Shown: positions 14,262-22,561 of the stretch, one piece after another | Layout of the letters: the number at the start of each line of letters is the position of its first letter | Position numbering within the stretch: the first letter of the stretch is position 1 | Source of the DNA: a virus | Virus record (IMG/VR): IMGVR_UViG_3300009034_000086 | Location: 1-43,069 of that record | Length of the DNA stretch: 43,069 bases | Reading direction: 5' to 3' (one strand) | Program-made: the position numbers and the translations under genes | Notes under the pieces: generated by a model | Told to the model about the DNA's origin: nothing | The model's database searches: none | What the model saw: only the letters and a program-made list of their open reading frames with translations

Positions 14262-15967
14262 TATGACCTCGTAAAAGTAACCATGATTCCAAGCAATAAT
14301 AGGTCACAAGCAAGGTTATCGCCTGATACATCTCTCATAGCTACGAACTCGACTAACTCACTGGCTGCGGGCCCCCCATTTAGTGTTACTGCAGAACAAG
14401 CAGCACTGATATGAACATCTCCAGCAGTAATCGCTGTGTCTGTAATTGCTTGAGCACCCGTCCTAATATCCTGGTCTATTGCATCACTGTCAGCATAAGA
14501 CCGACCTGAAAACTCAATTTCAATTGTTTCAGCAGCAGAACCTCCAGTCCCCCAAGTCCAGTATGCCCCTGCTGTTACCGTTCCGCCATCCCAATCGGAA
14601 GGCATAGCAACCATCCAACAGGCAAACTCATCGGAGTCTTTATCAAATGCCATGTGATAGATGTCCACATCATTAGTGCCATATTCTAACTTTGTTGGTT
14701 CAGCACACCCATTGGTTGTTCTAGGCCAGCCTCCAGCAGCAGATAGGAATATCTGTCCTGTTGGTGCAGAACCCGTACTCCCTGTTGCCCCTGTCGCACC
14801 CGTAGAGCCAGTTGCCCCTGTCGCACCAGTGCTACCAGTACTGCCTGTTGACCCAGTAGCACCTGTACTACCCGTTGCACCAGTTGTACCTGCCCCCGTA
14901 GAACCTGTTGCCCCAGTTGCACCTGTGGCACCTGTTGAGCCAGTGCTACCCGTAGCCCCTGTACTTCCTGTGGAGCCAGTACTTCCAGTTGCTCCTTTCT
15001 CTACAAGTAAATCCCAATAAGTTTCCCAACTTCCCCCCGTGCCTGGTTCACTGCCTGTAGCTCCTGTATGTCCTAAGATACATACATATCCGCTACCATC
15101 ATTTCCTACGCAATCATTAGCATCATATGCTACACCTGTTGCCCAAGCACCCTCCCAAGGATATTCTGTGCCAGTAGAACCCGTTGGCCCAGTGGCTCCT
15201 GTAGAACCAGTTGCACCTGTCGAACCCGTGCTTCCAGTCGCCCCTGTCGAACCTGTGGCTCCAGTGGCTCCTGTACTTCCAGTGCTTCCTGTTGCTCCAG
15301 TGGGGCCTGTGCTACCCGTTGCTCCTGTGCTACCAGAACCAGTAGGGCCTGTAGCACCAGTAGCACCCGTCGCCCCTGTTGCACCAGTAGCCCCTGTACT
15401 GCCCGTAGCACCACTGCCAGTAGGGCCAGTAGGGCCTGTACTCCCTGTCGCTCCAGTACTACCACTCCCCGTAGCACCTGTTGAACCCGTTGCACCTGTC
15501 GCTCCAGTACTACCTGTTGAACCCGTTGCACCTGTAGAACCACTCCCTGTTGCGCCCGTCGCTCCTGTAGACCCCGTGGCCCCCGTGGCCCCTGTTGCGC
15601 CTGTAGCTCCTTGGTCTCCAGATGTAAGGATATTTCCTGTAGTATTTACAACGGTAAAGGATTTACCATCTGTATGCAATGAATAACCCGAACCTAGTGA
15701 TAAATCTTTAGGTATAATACGCCTTGAATTTGTCCCATCATAAAAGAAAAGATTGCAGGCATTCGCACTAGCACCAGTATTTACTAGAGTAATAGTCGCT
15801 ACAACATCCGTAGAATCGGCGGTAAATAAATCACCCGTAGTATTTGGAAGTTGACCATTAGCTAATTCCGCCAGGGCATTATTGTCTAATCCGAATATGC
15901 AATAATCTACCTCACTGGCAGTTGCAGCATCTCCTCGTATTTTATCTCCGCTTTCTAATGCAATCAT
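14261..15967 (-). CDS. Collagen-like Gly-X-Thr tail fibre with embedded CBM-like domain
   Basis: 568 residues. An N-terminal head (1-118) probably anchors to the tail. Collagen-like runs occupy about 119-266 and 324-404, almost all GAT, GST or GPT triplets with a few GSG breaks. Between them, 267-323 is a Trp-rich module ([39 protein letters not shown]) like CBM5/12-type repeats of phage fibres. The C-terminal 160 residues look like a beta-rich tip. Thr in the Y position is the pattern glycosylated in Bacillus BclA. Its promoter is not visible; it follows a GGGTGATAAA site. Confidence 0.85.
   Translation of the reverse strand: MIALESGDKIRGDAATASEVDYCIFGLDNNALAELANGQLPNTTGDLFTADSTDVVATITLVNTGASANACNLFFYDGTNSRRIIPKDLSLGSGYSLHTDGKSFTVVNTTGNILTSGDQGATGATGATGATGSTGATGATGSGSTGATGSTGSTGATGATGSTGATGSGSTGATGSTGPTGPTGSGATGSTGATGATGATGATGATGPTGSGSTGATGSTGPTGATGSTGSTGATGATGSTGATGSTGSTGATGSTGATGPTGSTGTEYPWEGAWATGVAYDANDCVGNDGSGYVCILGHTGATGSEPGTGGSWETYWDLLVEKGATGSTGSTGSTGATGSTGSTGATGATGATGSTGAGTTGATGSTGATGSTGSTGSTGATGATGSTGATGATGSTGSAPTGQIFLSAAGGWPRTTNGCAEPTKLEYGTNDVDIYHMAFDKDSDEFACWMVAMPSDWDGGTVTAGAYWTWGTGGSAAETIEIEFSGRSYADSDAIDQDIRTGAQAITDTAITAGDVHISAACSAVTLNGGPAASELVEFVAMRDVSGDNLACDLLLLGIMVTFTRS
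14756..15613. repeat. Collagen-coding 9-bp tandem repeats
   Basis: Plus-strand units such as CCTGTAGCACC/CCAGTTGCA encode the Gly-X-Thr runs (15170-15613 and 14756-14998), with synonymous changes scattered through them. Codons vary, so length changes by slippage are possible but limited. It is a protein-coding repeat, not a CRISPR array. Confidence 0.85.
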
Positions 15968-15971
15968 TTTA

Positions 15972-16457
15972 TCACCCGAATACTATTGCCCATTTTATAG
16001 CCTCTGCTCCTACACCCATAGAATCCCTGGCGGTTTGTCCAGATTCCGTAATCCAATCCGTTCCATTCCCCACCATAAAATTCCCGTCTGAGGGAGTTAA
16101 GGCAGCTATATCATCTAAGTCATCATCCCATGCTTGGGCATCTGTACCGATTACTATTCCTAAATTTTCCCTTGCAGTAGCAGCATCACTAGCTCCTGTA
16201 CCGCCTTCCTCAATGGCGTTTATGTGTGAGAAAAACCAGCGTTCTTTTAACCCAGTTGTGGTTCCGCCCCACGTAACATGAAAACTAATGTCAGTGCCAA
16301 CGGGTAATTCAGAGAATGAGGCATTACCATACTCATCCATTGTAGTCTCCTCTACGAAAGTATGAGTATCTGTCCTATAAGCCCTTATTCTTGCACCGCT
16401 AGGTGTTCTTCCCCTATCATCTTTTAAATCTGGTGTAATTAAAGCTCTTGTTGTCAT
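15972..16457 (-). CDS. Tail-fibre protein with carboxypeptidase-like domain, 161 aa
   Basis: Start ATG 16457 ([20 protein letters not shown]) after AGAGAGGAGAAAACA; an upstream in-frame start at 16508 has no such site. Residues 1-60 are a small beta-sandwich ([36 protein letters not shown]). The next part, [23 protein letters not shown], is a common phage fibre repeat that trimerises near tips, and the end IKWAIVFG is beta-rich. Its first domain is nearly a copy of the C-terminal domain of the neighbour upstream. Confidence 0.65.
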   Translation of the reverse strand: MTTRALITPDLKDDRGRTPSGARIRAYRTDTHTFVEETTMDEYGNASFSELPVGTDISFHVTWGGTTTGLKERWFFSHINAIEEGGTGASDAATARENLGIVIGTDAQAWDDDLDDIAALTPSDGNFMVGNGTDWITESGQTARDSMGVGAEAIKWAIVFG

Positions 16458-17587
16458 TGTTTTCTCCTCTCTGCTGTAAATCGTCTTGGTGTTCTTCCTC
16501 CACCCCATGTAACATGAAAGACAAGGTCAGTCCCAATGGGTAAGCCACATATTTCTGCACTACCATTTTTATCTAGATGGTCTTCGGTTACAAATTCATG
16601 GGTATCTGTTCTATATACCCTAACTCTTGCCCCTCCTGGGGGTCTTCCCTTTTGGTCAAAAAGGTCTGGAATGGTATAACACCATGTCCCACTTAAAGTA
16701 GTAAAAGTTTTAGTGTTACTCTCTCTATAAGTTGAAGCATCAGTATATACTCTAACCCTATAGCTATAGAGTGTATCATTTGATAAACCAGTAAGGTTTT
16801 CACTCACATTATCAGCTACGGCTATATCCCGCTGAGCATCTGTTAATTGGTCTCTGGTATATCCTTCCCCCCAACTAAAGCAAATATAGGGATATGTAAT
16901 TACAGTCCCAGTGTATTCAATATCGAGAGCAGGATAGCCGACACCCCTATATAATCCATTCATAGTGGCGGTCGTATATGATACATTTGTTGCGTCTTGT
17001 GCAAGGGGATTTAAATTTAATTGGTCATTATCACACGCTAATACAAAATTATTCAATCCTGTTGGCGTTGCATCATTAATATCACCTGATACCCGTAAGC
17101 CTAATTGCGTATTGCCACTCTTATTAATCCAACTTCTGCCAGTCTCGTTGAATGTTAGTTTACATGGGTCATTTACATCATCGCTTATATCAGCGTAATC
17201 TAAAACACCACCAGATGTTGTACTATCACGCAAATCACCAAAATTGGAATGTGTGGCAGGAATAGTAAAATCGGCTTCCACAATATGTAGATTCGAAGCA
17301 TCAACATCTGTCTCTCTATAATTTTGAGAAATTATAAAAACCATCTTGGCTGATACGATTGTTCTTCCTGAAAGAGTGCTAGTATTCCATACCGCAGTAG
17401 AGCGCATCACATAATAACCATCATAAGCATCTTCATAACTGCCGATTCCCCCTATACCAGTAAATGCTATGTTGCAATATTGGGAAGTATCTGGGTCATG
17501 GGCTTCAGCCCATGTATCCGTGTAATATTCTTGCAGAAACATTGAATGTATACGTTTTAACACATAAGCTACTCTATTATTTGCCAT
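16454..17587 (-). CDS. Multi-domain tail-fibre or baseplate protein, 377 aa
   Basis: Order of domains: an N-terminal jelly-roll-like part (YYVMRSTAVWNTSTLSGRTI onward, DNRLRE-like), a strand-rich middle resembling fibronectin III (VSYTTATMNGLYRGV, LYSYRVRVYTDASTYRE), and a C-terminal domain PDLFDQKGRPPGGARVRVYR closely matching the start of the next gene. The last residues ([15 protein letters not shown]) leave that homology abruptly, as after a frameshift or truncation in a duplicated block. Its stop overlaps the next ATG. Confidence 0.6.
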   Translation of the reverse strand: MANNRVAYVLKRIHSMFLQEYYTDTWAEAHDPDTSQYCNIAFTGIGGIGSYEDAYDGYYVMRSTAVWNTSTLSGRTIVSAKMVFIISQNYRETDVDASNLHIVEADFTIPATHSNFGDLRDSTTSGGVLDYADISDDVNDPCKLTFNETGRSWINKSGNTQLGLRVSGDINDATPTGLNNFVLACDNDQLNLNPLAQDATNVSYTTATMNGLYRGVGYPALDIEYTGTVITYPYICFSWGEGYTRDQLTDAQRDIAVADNVSENLTGLSNDTLYSYRVRVYTDASTYRESNTKTFTTLSGTWCYTIPDLFDQKGRPPGGARVRVYRTDTHEFVTEDHLDKNGSAEICGLPIGTDLVFHVTWGGGRTPRRFTAERRKQ

Positions 17588-17929
17588 TTACCTCAACATC
17601 TCCTGCCCTTGTAGGGCAAGCTGCATGGTGTTTTTTATCTTGTCATCGGTTAGATTTTCCTCATGTAAGTCCACAACGGTATATCCTTGGTTCATTAATC
17701 TTTCCTTGCCGAATTCGTCCCTAGCGTTTGCTTCTGGGGTTCTATGCCAGTAAGTTCCCATTACTCTTAATACTAAATTGCTTTCTCCTAATATAAAATC
17801 AACAACCGCACTTCCTATTTCGCTCACGCCAAACATAGGTTGTTGGGTTGTGAACGGGATGTTGTTCTTGGTCAGCCAGTTATGAACTTTCTTTTCTAGC
17901 TCAGAGAGGAATTCACTATCACCGTTCAT
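17588..17929 (-). CDS. Vsr/DUF559-like nuclease fold, catalytic residues apparently lost
   Basis: 113 residues. NWLTKNNIPFTTQQPM, then VVDFILGESNLVLRVMGTYW and FGKERLMNQGYTVVDLHEEN, line up with the DUF559/Vsr type of PD-(D/E)XK fold (DFYL...IEVDG.YH...R...L...GY.VL). The D of VDF is kept, but the usual E-x-D/K position reads LRVMG, so activity is doubtful. Its place between two tail genes with overlapping ends suggests a structural or processing role, perhaps DNA binding at the portal end. Confidence 0.6.
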   Translation of the reverse strand: MNGDSEFLSELEKKVHNWLTKNNIPFTTQQPMFGVSEIGSAVVDFILGESNLVLRVMGTYWHRTPEANARDEFGKERLMNQGYTVVDLHEENLTDDKIKNTMQLALQGQEMLR

Positions 17930-19719
17930 CCCCTTAAAAGTTCCTCAACGGTAACTTGGACTAATCCTTCTTCTTGATTAGCGTCCCAAGTAACATTCTC
18001 AGGCAAGTTAGTTATTTCTACCCAATAACCGCCTGACGGTTCACTTGAATTTCCAGATGGATAAAATTTCAATAAAGTATCTTTGTCCTGCGAAGTATAA
18101 AGATTATCCAGTGTTTTACTGGCATTATGTCCTGAAACAATGACCTGAAATGTCCAACCCCGTATTCTTTTGGGTTTCGCATTATAATCAAGTTCCAGAG
18201 AACGCAGTACTGGTGTGCTGGTCTCTGTGTCACCTCTAGCTGCTTCTATTGCGAACTGTATAGATTTAAATTCCTCACCCTCACCAGCAGTAGTTCCAAA
18301 ATCTAAAGCTGTTGGGCTTGGCGAGCTTGTGAATGTACCTAATGCCGTACCCCAATTTGACCCTATGGCAGTCATGGTATTGGCATTTGTCCGATAATAA
18401 ACGGTGAACTTTTCATTAGCTGAGCATCCCTTTGTGTTCGCCCGCACACGGATTGCAGTTTTATTGAAAGCTGCTAGTGGCTCAAATATAGGGAAAACTA
18501 ACTTTCCGGAAGAAGTTACAAACTCATAACTTCCGACTTCAGTAACATCCGTGTTAAAGGTGGGCATCATGCAATATTTGACGCTCGTGCCTTCTCCCCA
18601 CCATAATCTTCCATTTGTGTACATATGGTCTGGTGAGTAATGAACACAAGTTATCGCAGTATTGGCTGCCGATGTTGAATAGATTTGCTGAATACCGCCG
18701 ACCGTTCCGTGTCTTTTGAAAATAGAGCTTTTATCAGATGAACCCTTGTTATGAACAGTGAATACCATCCAGCTACCGTCAGCAGCAGGACACATATCAT
18801 AAACATATCCCTGATAGCCTGAAGGGAGTCCATCATCTTGGTCTGGGCCAACATCAGTAACTAAACCACCAGCTATCTTTTTAATCCCTGGGCTTGTAGA
18901 AACCCAAATATAAGAGTTCCAGAACATTCCTGCTTTGCCTGCGTATTCATGTCCTGTTAGTCTTACATAAGGATATGCCTCCTGCACCCAAGGGTCTATC
19001 GTCCATAAGGCTTTGGTTGAATGCAGGCATAAAAGAGGTTCGTCACTATTTTGTGAACGAGCCGTAAATAACCCATGAACAGTCCCATAATTAGCCGTAA
19101 CATCACAAGTTGACCATGTGCCGTCTATATTTTTGGCGGGTGAGTAATTTAACGTTACTCCATAAAACCCGTATAGTTTGTTGTCGAAATATGCCAAATA
19201 TCCCTTACAACCAGTTAAAGTAGACCAGTCTTCCCCATTAGTAGTATATTTAGCAGTCGTGTTATTAGAAACCACAAGATATGTGTCTGTGGAGTCTGTT
19301 ACCACGATAGCATCTAGGGGGTCAGATATTCCAGTTTCCTTAGAGTCCCATGCTGGAGTTTCTGCATTCCATTTAGCGATTAAGTCGTCTCCAATAGCGT
19401 ATGTTCCGCCTTCAAAGTCAATTATCTTAACAGGGGCTTTACCAAAAGTCCCTGCTGTGTTGACTTTAGGGCCAAGAACAATCGTACTACGATGGGTAGC
19501 ATCTACCCCATCAGACCAATAACATTCTTCTTGACCATCTTCGTATTTATGTCCTATACCTCCTCTTAACCCTTGATATGCTTTTGCAGAACCCTGAGTA
19601 AAACTAGCATATCCAGGCATACCAGTCTCGAAACGAGCAGCTTTGGGATTGATATTCCTTCGCTGTATTGTCCCGTCTTTAACTTCATAATATTTCTCAT
19701 CTAGTAAAACCTTACTCAC
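17926..19719 (-). CDS. Large beta-rich tail nozzle-like protein, 597 aa
   Basis: Strand-rich throughout with propeller-like blades from about 100 to 380 (FEGGTYAIGDDLIAKWN, DTYLVVSNNTTAKYTTNGED, FDNKLYGFYGVTLNYSP, SYIWVSTSPGIKKIAGG), then beta-sandwich parts up to the C-terminus (GGYWVEITNLPENVTW). Podoviruses carry such a protein, below the connector, as tail nozzle (T7 gp12 or P22 gp10 type). Position downstream of the connector supports this. The exact family is not recognised. ATG 19719 overlaps the upstream gene's stop. Confidence 0.6.
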   Translation of the reverse strand: MSKVLLDEKYYEVKDGTIQRRNINPKAARFETGMPGYASFTQGSAKAYQGLRGGIGHKYEDGQEECYWSDGVDATHRSTIVLGPKVNTAGTFGKAPVKIIDFEGGTYAIGDDLIAKWNAETPAWDSKETGISDPLDAIVVTDSTDTYLVVSNNTTAKYTTNGEDWSTLTGCKGYLAYFDNKLYGFYGVTLNYSPAKNIDGTWSTCDVTANYGTVHGLFTARSQNSDEPLLCLHSTKALWTIDPWVQEAYPYVRLTGHEYAGKAGMFWNSYIWVSTSPGIKKIAGGLVTDVGPDQDDGLPSGYQGYVYDMCPAADGSWMVFTVHNKGSSDKSSIFKRHGTVGGIQQIYSTSAANTAITCVHYSPDHMYTNGRLWWGEGTSVKYCMMPTFNTDVTEVGSYEFVTSSGKLVFPIFEPLAAFNKTAIRVRANTKGCSANEKFTVYYRTNANTMTAIGSNWGTALGTFTSSPSPTALDFGTTAGEGEEFKSIQFAIEAARGDTETSTPVLRSLELDYNAKPKRIRGWTFQVIVSGHNASKTLDNLYTSQDKDTLLKFYPSGNSSEPSGGYWVEITNLPENVTWDANQEEGLVQVTVEELLRG

Positions 19720-20834
19720 ACGACTACTCTCCTAGAATTAGCATAAGGATGTCTGGGTGGACGAACCTCAATTCTTTCCCTTGTTTTTAGGCATTGGTTG
19801 AATTTAGCAGTTAGATTGGTGCTTTCTATCTTAGAGAAGGGAAGGAATGTAGCAGCCACTTCGCAAAACTCAGCAGGGTTAATGAAGATAGTGTCTGTAT
19901 CTAAATCACATTCATCTTGAATTCCCTGTCCCTCTAATCTTAACCTTAAATCCTCTACAACGATGTATTGGTTCTCGTCAAGTTTTAGTGTTGGCGTAGA
20001 GGATGAACGGTTGATTATTCTCCAGTCTCTAGGATCAACAAGATTCTCTTCCGGGAACTTGCCGTCCCCTGACACTTCGGTTCTATCAATTTCCGATATA
20101 GAGGTAACGGTTTCTGTACTTACCCCCGTGATAGTGTCATCCGTTGTAAATGTTCCACTTTCCTCTCGGATTCGGATATAGCCATCAGTAGCACTTGTGT
20201 AGCTCACTAATCCTGTAGCTCCTGAAGAATCACCTGTCGCTACCTCTCCCAGAGTAAGGTCATCGGATAATGTGCCTGTTATCTTGACTCCAGCTACGTT
20301 ATCTTCAGTAGTTATCCTGTGAAGATACCAGAAGGTAGTCGGCATCGTGTATTCATAAGTGTAAATATAAGAATCCGAAACATCGTTTCTTTCTGTCCTG
20401 GTAAGGGAAATCGTGGTTTCATCTTTTAAGTCAATAAAGCCCTTATGGGCATAGAAGTTAATCGCTTGATTGATAGCGTCCAGAAGCTCGTTACTGTAAA
20501 ACATCTTATGGAGTTCTAGTTTGGATGTAGTGTCATAATTTGAAGCACCGCCAGGTGAAACAGTTAATACATGGGCAGCAGTCCAATCGGTTGCCACAGA
20601 TGAGTTACCGATATTCGTTCCGTAGTATGTATAAGCCTCATATTCCTGGTTATTATAATAATCGGCGGCTTTGTTGTAATAAATGCCTGGTGTCATTGTG
20701 GCTAAAGTAATCGCAGTTTGAGTTCCCGATGTTACCGTAGCCAGAATATTATCATCAAACATCCCAGCTAATCGTTGGCGTATTACATATAGATAATTAC
20801 TAAACGTTCCTTCACTTGTTACGGTTTTTGCCAT
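19716..20834 (-). CDS. Head-tail connector or adaptor-like protein, 372 aa
   Basis: The N-terminal helix SNYLYVIRQRLAGMFDD, a central helix HKMFYSNELLDAINQAINFY and the C-terminal PAEFCEVAATFLPFSKIEST look like adaptor proteins of short-tailed phages that sit under the portal. A strand-rich insertion (GVKITGTLSDDLTLGEVATG...) lies in between. Conclusion rests on gene order (between capsid module and nozzle) plus pattern; a minor tail protein is the alternative. GAGGTAAAT precedes the ATG. Confidence 0.5.
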   Translation of the reverse strand: MAKTVTSEGTFSNYLYVIRQRLAGMFDDNILATVTSGTQTAITLATMTPGIYYNKAADYYNNQEYEAYTYYGTNIGNSSVATDWTAAHVLTVSPGGASNYDTTSKLELHKMFYSNELLDAINQAINFYAHKGFIDLKDETTISLTRTERNDVSDSYIYTYEYTMPTTFWYLHRITTEDNVAGVKITGTLSDDLTLGEVATGDSSGATGLVSYTSATDGYIRIREESGTFTTDDTITGVSTETVTSISEIDRTEVSGDGKFPEENLVDPRDWRIINRSSSTPTLKLDENQYIVVEDLRLRLEGQGIQDECDLDTDTIFINPAEFCEVAATFLPFSKIESTNLTAKFNQCLKTRERIEVRPPRHPYANSRRVVV

Positions 20835-20852
20835 ATTTACCTCGTATCATAC

Positions 20853-20888
20853 TTGAATTAATTTTATAAAGATGATATTGTTTAATTA
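20853..20888 (+). promoter_or_regulatory. Putative rightward promoter in the virion operon
   Basis: TTGAAT (20853-20858), 17-bp spacer, TATTGT (20876-20881), then 7 nt to the ATG. Each box matches the sigma-70 consensus at 4 of 6 positions. The spacing to the ATG equals that of the 9285 and 9396 genes. Confidence 0.45.
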
Positions 20889-21044
20889 ATGAATTCACTG
20901 TTTTTACAATTAGTGTGCCTGTGGGGTAGCGTAATGCTTCTATCATTTACATTGAAAATCTTTGGACGTGATAGATGGTCATTTCGTTTATTCTGGACAG
21001 CTCAAGCCATAATTCCATTTGAAGTATTAGTCTTACTTGGCTGA
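20889..21044 (+). CDS. Two-pass membrane protein, 51 aa, opposite strand
   Basis: MNSLFLQLVCLWGSVMLLSF and FWTAQAIIPFEVLVLLG are two likely transmembrane segments joined by a basic loop (TLKIFGRDRWSFRL). It fills the gap between the connector gene and a leftward 70-aa gene but runs the other way. No ribosome binding site is seen; the promoter placement predicts a leaderless message. Possibly a moron such as an exclusion or lysis-timing factor. Confidence 0.55.
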   Translation: MNSLFLQLVCLWGSVMLLSFTLKIFGRDRWSFRLFWTAQAIIPFEVLVLLG

Positions 21045-21060
21045 GTGCTAAAGAGGGTCA

Positions 21061-21273
21061 TTATGCTTTCATCTCCGCACCAATATCTTCTAATGCCATC
21101 TCAAAATATCTTTTACATTTTGGCTTGCTACCGTTTTCCCACAAATCTTCAAAGAAACTATTTTCGTCTATTTCTTCAATCGTGTACCATTCTCCATCAT
21201 CGAGCCTAGTTGCCATCTGGAACATAACGTTGTTTTCCCACACTATTCTGATTGTTCTTGTTTTCTGTGCCAT
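21061..21273 (-). CDS. Hypothetical protein, 70 aa
   Basis: MAQKTRTIRIVWENNVMFQM then an acidic stretch (EWYTIEEIDENSFFEDLWEN) and a Cys-containing helix. GTGAGGTAAAT precedes ATG 21273, the same leader as the connector gene. No family recognised. Its position between head and tail genes suggests a small structural or assembly factor. Confidence 0.6.
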   Translation of the reverse strand: MAQKTRTIRIVWENNVMFQMATRLDDGEWYTIEEIDENSFFEDLWENGSKPKCKRYFEMALEDIGAEMKA

Positions 21274-21280
21274 ATTTACC

Positions 21281-21424
21281 TCACACTTTTGTATAAATTC
21301 GAAATGCAGGTGTAGATATAAGCCTTTTCATTTCACGCCCACATTTGCATAAAACCCTGTCTTTAGGGTTGAGAATTTCCTTTTTAATCCTGCACTTGGG
21401 GCAGATGAACTCATATAAGGGCAT
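21281..21424 (-). CDS. FmdB-like zinc ribbon, 47 aa
   Basis: Starts MPLYEFICPKCRIKKEIL; the MP-x-YE-(F/Y)-x-C-x2-C beginning and the second pair VLCKCGREMKRL identify the FmdB/CxxC_CxxC_SSSS zinc ribbon. It is a short copy; longer ones follow at 22254 and 24508. These ribbons recur beside phage capsid genes, with unknown role. GGAGATAATA lies before the ATG. Confidence 0.75.
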   Translation of the reverse strand: MPLYEFICPKCRIKKEILNPKDRVLCKCGREMKRLISTPAFRIYTKV

Positions 21425-21444
21425 TATTATCTCCAATTAAGTTA

Positions 21445-21466
21445 GAGGGGGTTTTTAAGCCCCCTC
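21445..21466 (-). terminator. GC-rich hairpin after the 223-aa gene
   Basis: Perfect 7-bp stem GAGGGGG/CCCCCTC with an 8-nt loop, between the stop of the 223-aa gene and the FmdB-like gene. No U-run follows in either direction, so it may attenuate transcription or protect a 3' end rather than terminate fully. Confidence 0.4.
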
Positions 21467-21472
21467 ATATCC

Positions 21473-22144
21473 TTATACAGTTAGCTCAATCCATCTGAGC
21501 AAGCCATAGCCAGTTACATCGGCTGTAGCAGCCCCAAAATGGAGTAGCATTGAAGCTGGCCCCTCTACGTAAGGTGGACATACATCATCATAAATGAAGC
21601 ATTTTTCGTCACCACTCGTTGTGGCAATGGCATCCTCCGTAATGACCATTCTAGCTACCTCAATAGAACCGCTTGAAGTCTTTGCGGAGGCAGTAACACC
21701 AGCCTCAGTACCAGTGTTTACATATGCTGTGCAGCCTGATGCAGCAGATGAACCAGTGTGTAGATTTAGTGGCGTGAAAGCCGTACCCCCAGTGCTATAT
21801 CGCACCTTGCCATTATCTACCTCAAGCATAGCGTTAACCAATGTGGCTGTAGTAAACGTGGCAACATGACACTCAGCCCTAATTGGAATAGCGATGTATC
21901 CACTTGGGACATCAACTAAAGCCCAAACTGTTACATCATCAATACTTGTGGTTGAGTTAATAGGAGCATCCTCTGTTCCTAATTGAATCTGATATACCTT
22001 GCCCTCCATAACCTTCAGCATCCGCCAATCTATAGCACCTAATGTCCCATCCTTGAATGCCCTAGCATCTACGGGAAAACCATTTGCTGCATTTGCCACA
22101 TTGGCATCTATCGCAGCCCTTCCTCTAATTTCTGTTGAACTCAT
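21473..22144 (-). CDS. Putative minor structural protein, 223 aa
   Basis: Strand-rich, with small residues and Thr/Ser abundance (INSTTSIDDVTVWALVDVPS, NLHTGSSAASGCTAYVNTGT, GSIEVARMVITEDAIATTSG). The pattern fits capsid decoration or tail-fibre subunits, and the gene lies between the capsid-linked beta-helix genes and the connector. No family recognised. Good spacing to an AGGAGGTTTTAC site. Confidence 0.5.
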   Translation of the reverse strand: MSSTEIRGRAAIDANVANAANGFPVDARAFKDGTLGAIDWRMLKVMEGKVYQIQLGTEDAPINSTTSIDDVTVWALVDVPSGYIAIPIRAECHVATFTTATLVNAMLEVDNGKVRYSTGGTAFTPLNLHTGSSAASGCTAYVNTGTEAGVTASAKTSSGSIEVARMVITEDAIATTSGDEKCFIYDDVCPPYVEGPASMLLHFGAATADVTGYGLLRWIELTV

Positions 22145-22229
22145 GTAAAACCTCCTAATTAGTTATTTGTTAAGGGCTTTATTTTAACGTGGTGGCCCTT
22201 CAAAACCACTTTAACTAAGGGGGATGATT

Positions 22230-22254
22230 AAAGGCTCACCCCCACAAAGCCTTT
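22230..22254 (-). terminator. Hairpin just after the 98-aa FmdB-like gene
   Basis: 7-bp stem AAAGGCT/AGCCTTT around an 11-nt loop begins at the stop codon. Only a short T-run follows on the minus strand. A further inverted pair (AAGGGC/GCCCTT) lies 35 bases downstream. Possible partial terminator or mRNA-stabilising fold. Confidence 0.35.
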
Positions 22255-22550
22255 TAGCCGAACCCTCTACCGATTGTCGGCTTGGGTGGGTCTAATCCCT
22301 TAGAGTATGCCTGTTCATAGCGTGCTCTGTGCATATCACCGCCAGGAAAGTCTACAGCACCCTCTTCTTGATTGAGAGTAGCCAAGACTCTATCCCTTCC
22401 AGTTTGAGGTATAGTAAAACTGATAGGTGAGAATACCCGCCTCATAAGCAATCCGCAGGAGCACTTTTCCTCTTGCCCTGCTTCGCTCATAGGGTGTTCT
22501 ACTTCCCTAACAACTTTGCATTTATCACACGCAAACTCATAGATTGGCAT
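22254..22550 (-). CDS. FmdB-family zinc-ribbon protein, 98 aa
   Basis: MPIYEFACDKCKVVREVEHP and EEKCSCGLLMRRVFSP carry the two Cys pairs of the FmdB ribbon. The C-terminal part (FPGGDMHRARYEQAYSKGLD) is polar and Gly/Pro-rich, usual for phage versions. Neighbours are a structural protein and a beta-helix protein. Sequence type is secure; role in the virion or in regulation is unknown. Confidence 0.75.
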   Translation of the reverse strand: MPIYEFACDKCKVVREVEHPMSEAGQEEKCSCGLLMRRVFSPISFTIPQTGRDRVLATLNQEEGAVDFPGGDMHRARYEQAYSKGLDPPKPTIGRGFG

Positions 22551-22561
22551 AATCCTCCTAC

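Noticed and set aside
14756-15613. CRISPR-like tandem repeats
   Set aside because: The unit is 9 bp without unique spacers, and it translates cleanly into Gly-X-Thr collagen-like triplets.
15039-15686. Long plus-strand frame coding Val-Ala-Pro-rich repeats opposite the fibre gene
   Set aside because: It is the antisense shadow of the collagen repeats and has no ribosome binding site or promoter.
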